Below are positions 6,738 through 11,364 of a stretch of 11,364 bases of DNA, in pieces. The first letter of the stretch is position 1. Every line of letters begins with the position of its first letter. Made by a program: the position numbers and the translations under genes. The notes below the pieces were generated by a model. It made no database searches and had not been told where the DNA came from. It saw only the letters and a program-made list of their open reading frames with translations. This DNA comes from DTU078 sp033808535 (GTDB lineage Bacteria; Bacillota; Clostridia; Oscillospirales; CAG-272), in the NCBI GenBank assembly GCA_033808535.1, contig JAPXNL010000067.1, forward strand, positions 1 to 11,364, given 5' to 3'.

Positions 6738-8591
6738 CTAAACCTTTTTCAGTGTGCGAAGGGAATTGAGTATGGCGATGACGGCGACGCCGACGTCGGC
6801 GAAAACTGCCGCCCACATAGTGGCAAGCCCGAGCGCGCCCAGCAGCAGGATCGCAAACTTCACAATGAGCGTGAAGACTATATTCTGCCCCGCGATCTGC
6901 ATCGTCTTGCGCGCGATTTTTATCGCCGCGGGCAGCTTGGCAAGCTCGTCGTTCATGATAACCACGTCCGCCGCCTCGATCGCCGCGTCCGAGCCCAGCC
7001 CGCCCATCGCCACGCCGACGTCCGCCCGCGCTATCACCGGCGCGTCGTTGATCCCGTCGCCCGCGAACACCAGCCTGCCCGACGACAGCTCGCCCATCAG
7101 CTCCTCAACCGCGTTCACCTTGCCTTCGGGCAGAAGCTCCGCGCGCACGCGGTCGATCCCGAGCCGCGCCGCAACGCGCTCCGCGATGTTCTGCGCGTCG
7201 CCGGTCAGCATCAACACATTCTTCACGCCCGCTCTGCGCAGCTCCGCAATCGCCGCCGGCGCATCTTCCCTCACCTCGTCTGCGATAAGTATATAGCCGA
7301 TGTATCTGCCGTCTACCTCGACATGGACCACCGTGCCCGGCTCCGAGCCTGTGTCGGTGTAAGCTATGCCCAGCCGTTCCATCAGCCTTGCGTTGCCCGC
7401 GGCGATTTCCTTGGCACCCAGCCGTGCAATCACGCCGCAGCCGGGCACCTCCTCCACGCCCGTCAAGCGCGCGCCGTCAAGCTCACCGCCGTACGCCTGC
7501 CGCAGCGAGAGCGAGATGGGATGCGTCGAGTAGCTTTCTGCGTACGCGGCAGCCTCGAGCAGCTCGCGCTCCGACACGCCCGCCGGCACGATCTTCTGCA
7601 CGCGGAACACGCCCTTCGTCAGCGTGCCGGTCTTGTCAAACACGACCGTTTCGGTTTTGGCTAGCGCCTCGAGATAGTTGCCGCCCTTGACGAGTATCCC
7701 GCCCCGCGACGCGCCGCCAATCCCGCCGAAAAAGCTGAGCGGCACCGAAATCACAAGCGCGCACGGACACGAAATTACCAGAAACACCAGCGCCCGGTAT
7801 ATCCATTCCGCAAACATCGCGCCGGGTATCAAGAGAGGCGGCACGACAGCCAGCAGCCCCGCAAACGCCACCACCGCAGGCGTGTAATAGCGCGCAAACC
7901 TGGTTATAAACCGTTCGGAGCCCGACTTTTTGGCGCCCGCATTCTCCACGAGGTCCAGTATGCGGCTGGCGGTCGACTCGCCGAACGGCTTTGTCACCCG
8001 CGCCACAAGCAGTCCACCGGCGTTTATGCTGCCGCTCAGGATCGTGTCGCCGGTCGCGACCTCGCGCGGCACCGACTCGCCCGTCAGCGCCGACGTGTCG
8101 AGCATCGAGCGGCCCTCGGTCACCTCTGCGTCGAGCGGCACGCGCTCGCCGGGCTTGATCACGATGGTGTCGCCCACCTCGACGTCGCCGGGGTCGACGC
8201 GCTCAACGCTTTCACCCCGCCTGACGTTCGCATAATCTGGCCGGATGTCCATCAGCGACGCGATTGACCTGCGCGAGCGGTCGACCGCCCAGCTTTGGAA
8301 CAGCTCGCCTATCTGGTAGAACAGCATGACGGCGACGCCCTCGGAGTATTCGCCGATTATAATCGCGCCGGCAGCCGCTATCGACATCAGGAAGTTTTCG
8401 TCGAAAACCCGACCGCGCAGTATGCTGAGCATCGCCCTGAATATTATCGTCCCGCCGATGACGAGCAGCGCCGCCAGATATAGCGCCAGCCGCAGGGCTT
8501 CGCTCTCCGGTTTTATTATTGTCGCCGCGACGTATATCGCGCCGCCGACGATTATCTGTATAAGTCTTCTCCGGTTAGCTGACAGTTTCAT
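6738..8591 (-). CDS. cadA: P1B-2-type heavy-metal (Zn/Cd/Pb) efflux ATPase
   Basis: This membrane pump exports divalent soft metals using ATP. The 617 residues carry the P-type set: TGES (170-173), the membrane metal site SCPCALV (Cys275, Cys277), DKTGT with phosphorylated Asp319, HP of P1B pumps (357-358), TGDA (463-466) and GDGINDAP (511-518). Transmembrane Lys578 (in IVFTLIVKFA) and Asp599 (in VFADVGVAV) are the pair that marks the Zn/Cd/Pb subgroup rather than Cu pumps. No N-terminal HMA domain is present; that function is encoded by the gene just upstream. The chosen ATG (8589-8591) has GGGGTGA (8596-8602) four bases away. An in-frame ATG at 8625-8627 would overlap the HMA gene and has no usable spacing. 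It is cotranscribed with the HMA gene from the metal-responsive promoter near 8906-8935. The symbol follows the family; Zn versus Cd/Pb preference is not settled. Confidence 0.94.
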   Translation of the reverse strand: MKLSANRRRLIQIIVGGAIYVAATIIKPESEALRLALYLAALLVIGGTIIFRAMLSILRGRVFDENFLMSIAAAGAIIIGEYSEGVAVMLFYQIGELFQSWAVDRSRRSIASLMDIRPDYANVRRGESVERVDPGDVEVGDTIVIKPGERVPLDAEVTEGRSMLDTSALTGESVPREVATGDTILSGSINAGGLLVARVTKPFGESTASRILDLVENAGAKKSGSERFITRFARYYTPAVVAFAGLLAVVPPLLIPGAMFAEWIYRALVFLVISCPCALVISVPLSFFGGIGGASRGGILVKGGNYLEALAKTETVVFDKTGTLTKGVFRVQKIVPAGVSERELLEAAAYAESYSTHPISLSLRQAYGGELDGARLTGVEEVPGCGVIARLGAKEIAAGNARLMERLGIAYTDTGSEPGTVVHVEVDGRYIGYILIADEVREDAPAAIAELRRAGVKNVLMLTGDAQNIAERVAARLGIDRVRAELLPEGKVNAVEELMGELSSGRLVFAGDGINDAPVIARADVGVAMGGLGSDAAIEAADVVIMNDELAKLPAAIKIARKTMQIAGQNIVFTLIVKFAILLLGALGLATMWAAVFADVGVAVIAILNSLRTLKKV

Positions 8592-8619
8592 ATATTCACC
8601 CCGCAAAATGGCGGCAAAA

Positions 8620-8841
8620 TCAAGCATTCCTCACTGTGATGTCGGGGCTTGCCTTCTTTATTGCGGATTTTATCGCTTCTGTGATTTTCTCCGGCGAGTC
8701 ACCGTCGAATCCGACCGTCAGCTTTGTGGTAAACAAATTCACGCATGCCGATTTGACCCCGTCAAGCGATTTCACCGCGCGCTCGACCTTCGACGCGCAG
8801 ACGGCGCAGTCCAGCCCTTCGAGCCTGAATGTTTTTGTCAT
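8620..8841 (-). CDS. Free-standing HMA metal-binding domain protein
   Basis: This 73-residue ferredoxin-like heavy-metal-associated domain most likely delivers or senses metal for the ATPase encoded 28 bp downstream. The metal loop is GLDCAVCASKVE with Cys12 and Cys15. Asp immediately before the first Cys (DCxxC) is the form found at the N terminus of ZntA/CadA pumps, whereas Cu chaperones usually have MxCxxC. The rest shows the expected pattern of VERAVKSLDGVKSACVNLFTTKLTV. The ATG has GAGGT (8850-8854) eight bases upstream. It is the first gene of the metal operon, with a leader of about 58 nt from the predicted transcription start. A fused HMA-ATPase split into two genes, or an original two-gene form, would both look like this. 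Confidence 0.92.
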   Translation of the reverse strand: MTKTFRLEGLDCAVCASKVERAVKSLDGVKSACVNLFTTKLTVGFDGDSPEKITEAIKSAIKKASPDITVRNA

Positions 8842-8875
8842 TGTTATGTACCTCGGTGTTATTGAGTTTGTCGAT

Positions 8876-8895
8876 AGTTGAATGTGCGTTCAACT
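8876..8895. promoter_or_regulatory. ArsR/SmtB-type operator O2
   Basis: AGTTGAA-N6-TTCAACT is a perfect 7-bp inverted repeat containing the TGAA-N6-TTCA core of SmtB/CzrA-type operators. It covers about +5 to +24 from the predicted transcription start. With two flanking bases on each side it matches O1 at all but two of 24 positions. Confidence 0.8.
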
Positions 8896-8905
8896 GTCTG
8901 GTAAT

Positions 8906-8935
8906 ATTATAGTTGAATGAGAGTTCAACTGTCAA
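8906..8935 (-). promoter_or_regulatory. Consensus promoter of the HMA-ATPase operon
   Basis: On the minus strand, a perfect TTGACA (8930-8935), an 18-bp spacer and a perfect TATAAT (8906-8911). Predicted start is near 8899. The spacer is almost entirely operator O1, the arrangement expected for a strong promoter held off by a metal-released repressor. Confidence 0.85.
8911..8930. promoter_or_regulatory. ArsR/SmtB-type operator O1
   Basis: AGTTGAA-N6-TTCAACT, as in O2, centred 35 bp from it. It occupies the whole -35/-10 spacer of the promoter, overlapping one base of each hexamer. The CadC/SmtB-type repressor encoded at 10207-10599 is the best candidate ligand. Confidence 0.82.
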
Positions 8936-9102
8936 TAGGATTTTTAGTATGATTTGTGAATTTTTTTGAAAGAATTTACAGAGTTGATAACTCAAGAAGT
9001 AGCAGGAAGAACACCCTTTTCTTTAAATAGTTAATAATTGCAAATAATATATTGCTATTATCAAAAAATCAAACGACATAAAGTCTGCTTATACGATTGA
9101 GT

Positions 9103-9116
9103 GGTGACTACAAATA
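9103..9116 (+). promoter_or_regulatory. Shine-Dalgarno and ATA initiation site of the dpnC-like gene
   Basis: GGTGA (9103-9107, within GAGTGGTGA) lies six bases before ATA at 9114-9116. The ATA aligns exactly with Met1 of DpnI. The in-frame stop TGA at 9105-9107 is part of this site, so nothing further upstream can be coding in this frame. Whether ATA is used, or is a mutated ATG, cannot be decided here. Confidence 0.55.
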
Positions 9117-9881
9117 AATCTATATTTTAATACTTCATTAGCATGTGGTTATAATAGCTCATCTCAGCGGATACGCCTTATAACGGAGGAATGGGTTAAA
9201 AATAACATGTTTTGTCCACGGTGCGGAAACATTAAAATTGAAAAATTCACTAATAATAGGCCGGTTGCGGATTTTTTCTGCCCAAAATGTGAAAGTCAAT
9301 ATGAATTAAAGAGTAAAAGAAACCGATTCGGCGATAAAATAACTGACGGCGCATATAACACCATGATAGAACGCATCATCAGCAATACAAACCCTGACTT
9401 TTTCCTGCTAAGCTATGAACCGGCAAAACATATGGTAATATCCATAATCATTGTGCCAAAACATTTTTTTGTACCAAACATTATTGAGAAGCGAAGACCG
9501 CTTGCCGAAACCGCGAAGCGTGCGGGTTGGACAGGCTGTAATATATTATTGAGCGCTATACCTGAACAAGGGTATATATCTATAATCAAAAATGGGGTTG
9601 CAGAGGAGAGAGAAATAGTTGTTGCCCGGCTAAATCGAGCACGCGCATTAGAGATTAGAAATGTAAATTCAAGAGGATGGCTGATTGACGTCTTAAACTG
9701 TGTTAATGCTATTGAGGACAGTATATTTACGCTTGACCAGGTATATGAGTTTGAGCCTGTTCTGTCAGCAAAACATCCGGACAACAATAATGTTAAGGCA
9801 AAAATCCGCCAGCAGCTTCAGTTTTTAAGGGACAAAGGCTACATAGAGTTTTTGGACCGCGGACGATACAGAAAAATATAA
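9114..9881 (+). CDS. dpnC: DpnI-family endonuclease for methylated GATC (dpnC-like, non-canonical start)
   Basis: This is a homologue of Streptococcus pneumoniae DpnI, a type IIM enzyme that cuts GATC only when the adenine is N6-methylated, restricting Dam-methylated incoming DNA. Counted from ATA at 9114 the protein has 255 residues (DpnI 254, from memory) and aligns without gaps at its N terminus: LITEEWV matches ILTEDWV, zinc ligands Cys34/37 and Cys56/59 coincide, and the catalytic PD-(D/E)xK residues fall at Asp53, Glu64 and Lys66 as in DpnI. RPVADF, ELKSK, INDGAY-like ITDGAY, RRAGW-like KRAGW and SRGW are also shared. The C-terminal winged helix (about 190-255) ends KIRQQLQFLRDKGYIEF, close to DpnI. 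The first ordinary start is ATG at 9207 (residue 32), which would remove 31 conserved residues and has its GGAGGA 16 bases away. The DNA is AT-richer than its surroundings. Confidence 0.9.
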   Translation: MNLYFNTSLACGYNSSSQRIRLITEEWVKNNMFCPRCGNIKIEKFTNNRPVADFFCPKCESQYELKSKRNRFGDKITDGAYNTMIERIISNTNPDFFLLSYEPAKHMVISIIIVPKHFFVPNIIEKRRPLAETAKRAGWTGCNILLSAIPEQGYISIIKNGVAEEREIVVARLNRARALEIRNVNSRGWLIDVLNCVNAIEDSIFTLDQVYEFEPVLSAKHPDNNNVKAKIRQQLQFLRDKGYIEFLDRGRYRKI

Positions 9882-9891
9882 AGTCAGAGAT

Positions 9892-10098
9892 ATGAAACGA
9901 AAATATACCTTAGTTATAGAAGAAACTGTCACAGATGAATTTGAAGTATTCGCGGAAAGCCGCGAAGAGGCACTCAAAAAAGCAATAGAAAATTATAAAA
10001 AAGGCATATTTGTGCTTGAGCCGGGACATGTTCAGCACAGGCAAATGGCAGTAGTCGACCCGCGCAAAAAAGATGAAATTGATTGGGTCGAGTTCTAA
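9892..10098 (+). CDS. dpnD: DpnD/PcfM-like small protein
   Basis: This 68-residue protein of unknown biochemical role begins 10 bp after the endonuclease stop codon and is probably cotranscribed with it. Its pattern, a beta strand (KYTLVIEETVTDEFEVFA) followed by SREEALKKAIENYKKG and a short strand IFVLEP, is that of the DpnD/PcfM-like family. In pneumococcus the DpnI cassette likewise consists of the endonuclease gene followed by dpnD. Residues 45-68, including a VDPRKKDEIDWVEF end, extend past the family's conserved core. The ribosome binding site is weak (AGAGA directly before the ATG), which suggests translational coupling to the upstream gene. If that gene is poorly translated, this one may be too. 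Identification rests on pattern plus context. Confidence 0.75.
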   Translation: MKRKYTLVIEETVTDEFEVFAESREEALKKAIENYKKGIFVLEPGHVQHRQMAVVDPRKKDEIDWVEF

Positions 10099-10115
10099 AT
10101 TGCGCGGCTTGATGG

Positions 10116-10136
10116 ATAAGGGCGAAGCTGCCTTAT
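10116..10136. repeat. Small hairpin after the dpnCD cassette
   Basis: ATAAGG pairs with CCTTAT (10116-10121 with 10131-10136) and can extend by GC pairs with a bulge. An A-run, not a T-run, follows on the plus strand, so terminator function for dpnCD is doubtful. Confidence 0.3.
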
Positions 10137-10206
10137 AAAACGGACAAGCACCGTGCCGGATGAAATTCTGCTATATACATGACATAATAAGGCGAGGTGA
10201 TTTTAT

Positions 10207-10599
10207 ATGGGTAAAATCGATCCCGCATGTGATTGCGACGTGATACACATCGAAACGGTCAAGCTGGTGCGGGACAAAATGCAGGACGAGGTCGAGCTGT
10301 GCGGGCTTTCGGACTTTTTCAAGGTGCTGGGCGACAGCACGCGCGCGAAAATCATATCGGCGCTTTATATCAGCGAGATGTGCGTCTGTGACCTCGCGGC
10401 GCTGCTCGGCATGACAAAATCGGCGATATCGCATCAGCTCGGACTGATGCGGAGGGATAATCTGGTCAAAAACCGCCGTGACGGCAGGGTGGTCTACTAC
10501 TCGCTGGCAGACGATCATATACGGCAGATATTTGAGATGGGCATCGAGCATATACGCGAGCGCATCGAAAGCACCGAACAGCACAGTGCTAGAAATTGA
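10207..10599 (+). CDS. cadC: CadC/SmtB-type ArsR-family metal-sensing repressor
   Basis: This 130-residue winged-helix dimeric repressor releases DNA on binding Cd/Pb/Zn-type metals. The helix-turn-helix lies around CDLAALLGMTKSAISHQLGLM (61-81). The alpha3N site is visible as MCVCDLA with Cys59 and Cys61, plus N-terminal Cys8 and Cys10, as in CadC. The alpha5 site is also complete: Asp102, His104, His115 and Glu118 have the D-x-H-N10-H-xx-E spacing of SmtB. The start ATG has GAGGTGA (10194-10200) six bases upstream. No TGAA-N6-TTCA operator lies before this gene. The matching pair of operators is at 8876-8930, before the HMA-ATPase operon on the other strand, so this gene probably regulates that operon without obvious autoregulation. 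The DpnI-type cassette separates them. Confidence 0.92.
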   Translation: MGKIDPACDCDVIHIETVKLVRDKMQDEVELCGLSDFFKVLGDSTRAKIISALYISEMCVCDLAALLGMTKSAISHQLGLMRRDNLVKNRRDGRVVYYSLADDHIRQIFEMGIEHIRERIESTEQHSARN

Positions 10600-10665
10600 C
10601 GCCGCGGACGGAGTAACACAGCAGGCAGATCCCCACCGTCAGTTAAACCGCCGGACATCGCCAGT

Positions 10666-10721
10666 GGTGTCTGACAGTATATCAGCACCAAAAGGGAGGT
10701 GCGGGTGGATACTTCCCCTTT
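10666..10721 (+). promoter_or_regulatory. Two tandem hairpins before the LRR gene
   Basis: The first stem pairs GGTG-CTGA with TCAG-CACC (10666-10689, one bulged T, 7-nt loop). The second pairs AAAGGG-AGGT with ACTT-CCCTTT (10691-10721, one bulge, one G-T pair) and covers the strong GGGAGGTG site at 10694-10701. They may mark the end of the arsR transcript or mask that ribosome binding site. Function is not established. Confidence 0.3.
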
Positions 10722-10739
10722 GATAACAATGAAGCGGAG

Positions 10740-11138
10740 GTGAATATCAGCCCTCTCGGCGGTTTGACTAAGCTTGAAGCTCTGTACATGAACAGCAACG
10801 GCATAACGGATATCAGCGCCCTCTCCGGCATGACGGAGATGAAGGATCTCAAATTATTCGGCAATAGAATCACGGACATCAGCGCTCTTTCCGGTATGAC
10901 GATGATGGAAGATTTATGGTTGCAAGGCAACCAAATAACGGATATCAGCGCGCTTTCCGGCATGACAGCGAGCCTTGTCCGTCTTTATCTGGATGAAAAC
11001 CGGATTACGGACGTCGCGCCGATTGCAGGAATGACAAAGCTGACATCGTTAAAGCTTGCAGGGAACCCTGTCGAGGATTTTTCGCCGCTTGCGGATATCT
11101 ATCCAAATCTGACGGAAAAGGACTTTGAGCTGAATTAA
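10740..11138 (+). CDS. Internalin-like leucine-rich repeat protein, probably 5'-truncated
   Basis: The product is about 132 residues made of roughly five 22-residue leucine-rich repeats of the internalin/SDS22 type, with the unit ITDISALSGMT..L..L.L.GN. The last unit ends in YPNLTEKDFELN, a normal C-terminal end for such proteins. There is no signal peptide, membrane segment or anchor. The only start available near the 5' end is GTG at 10740, which overlaps its own GGAGGTGA site and is poorly placed. Upstream in the same frame (open back to 10647) the sequence reads FDNNEAEVNISPL, which resembles the end of another repeat. This suggests a fragment of a longer gene, or translation coupled to a 12-codon GTG frame at 10705-10743 that ends in an overlapping TGA. 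Binding partner unknown. Confidence 0.7.
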   Translation: MNISPLGGLTKLEALYMNSNGITDISALSGMTEMKDLKLFGNRITDISALSGMTMMEDLWLQGNQITDISALSGMTASLVRLYLDENRITDVAPIAGMTKLTSLKLAGNPVEDFSPLADIYPNLTEKDFELN

Positions 11139-11165
11139 CCAATATTGAAGCGGAGAAAAAGAAAA

Positions 11166-11194
11166 CCAGTAAACATTGAGTTTACTGGCTTTTT
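11166..11194 (+). terminator. Bidirectional intrinsic terminator
   Basis: CCAGTAAAC pairs with GTTTACTGG (11166-11174 with 11180-11188, 5-nt loop), followed by C and TTTTT on the plus strand. On the minus strand the same stem is followed by TTTTCTTTTT. It can end both the LRR transcript and the tRNA-Ser transcript. Confidence 0.88.
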
Positions 11195-11197
11195 ATC

Positions 11198-11286
11198 TGG
11201 CGGAGAGGGCGGGATTCGAACCCGCGTGCGCTTTCGCGCAAACTGATTTCGAGTCAGCCCCGTTATGACCACTTCGATACCCCTCC
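11198..11286 (-). tRNA. tRNA-Ser(CGA)
   Basis: This is an 89-nt class II tRNA including an encoded CCA (11198-11200). The acceptor GGAGGGG pairs with CCTCTCC (one G-T), the discriminator base is G73 as required for serine tRNAs, the anticodon loop is CTCGAAA with anticodon CGA (reads UCG), the variable arm is long with stem TGCGC/GCGCA around GAAA, and the T arm GCGGG-TTCGAAT-CCCGC is perfect. Confidence 0.97.
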
Positions 11287-11306
11287 GAATATTTTAGACG
11301 CTATTA

Positions 11307-11336
11307 ATTTTAACATATGGAGCATATAAAATACAA
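11307..11336 (-). promoter_or_regulatory. Probable promoter of tRNA-Ser
   Basis: On the minus strand, TTGTAT (11331-11336), an 18-bp spacer, then TGT plus TAAAAT (11307-11312), an extended -10. The 5' end of the tRNA lies 20 bp downstream. Confidence 0.5.
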
Positions 11337-11364
11337 TAACAACTTAGCCCATCTCATTTATGAG

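Noticed and set aside
5290..6816. Long minus-strand frame (about 508 codons) over the lipoprotein gene and the second island
   Set aside because: It runs antisense to a protein with a clear lipoprotein signal and through several hairpins; the predicted product is His/Arg/Cys low-complexity sequence with no family resemblance.
8592..8627. Upstream ATG at 8627 for the metal ATPase
   Set aside because: Its only Shine-Dalgarno-like bases touch the ATG, whereas GGGGTGA is placed before the ATG at 8591. It is kept only as a possible coupled start.
9207..9209. ATG at 9207 as natural start of the DpnI homologue
   Set aside because: It would remove 31 residues conserved with DpnI, and GGAGGA lies 16 bases away, directly against another out-of-frame ATG. 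It remains a fallback if ATA is not used.
10740..11060. CRISPR-like regular repeats in the LRR gene
   Set aside because: The roughly 66-bp periodicity comes from coding 22-residue protein repeats; there are no constant direct repeats with unique spacers.

Overview
The window reads as chromosomal DNA of a GC-rich member of the Firmicutes (Clostridia, possibly near Oscillospiraceae; this is inference). The reasons are AGGAGG-type ribosome binding sites throughout, TTGACA/TATAAT-type promoters with extended -10 elements, a GTP-type PEP carboxykinase, a small lipoprotein-type secreted protein, an internalin-like leucine-rich repeat protein and dispersed G/C-run hairpin repeats. A visibly AT-richer block (about 8940-10100) interrupts the GC-rich background and looks acquired.

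Layout. 142-1923 (-) is GTP-dependent PEP carboxykinase, with a LysR-family regulator gene upstream on the same strand (2156-3082). 3083-3493 is a gene-free hairpin/repeat island. 3494-4492 (-) is a GH5 glycoside hydrolase and 4693-6183 (+) a divergently transcribed lipoprotein of unknown function. Both have recognisable extended -10 promoters in the gap between them, and both need start codons downstream of the longest open frame. 6184-6737 is a second repeat island sharing two hairpin repeat types with the first.

6738-8841 (-) is a heavy-metal efflux operon: a free-standing HMA metal-binding domain followed by a P1B-2 (Zn/Cd/Pb) ATPase that lacks its own HMA domain. Its promoter has consensus -35 and -10 hexamers and two near-identical SmtB/CzrA-type operators, one filling the -35/-10 spacer and one just after the predicted transcription start. 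The likely cognate repressor, a CadC/SmtB-type ArsR protein with residues for both the alpha3N and alpha5 metal sites, lies 1.3 kb away at 10207-10599 (+).

Between operon and regulator lies a two-gene cassette: a homologue of DpnI, the endonuclease that cuts methylated GATC, followed by a DpnD/PcfM-like small protein. The DpnI homologue aligns to DpnI without gaps from residue 1, but the position of the initiator Met is ATA. No ATG, GTG or TTG occurs before a Met at residue 32. The gene therefore either uses a very rare start or has lost its start codon by one base change.

The right end holds a short leucine-rich repeat protein that looks 5'-truncated, a bidirectional terminator and tRNA-Ser(CGA) on the minus strand. 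No CRISPR array, transposase, integrase or rRNA was seen.
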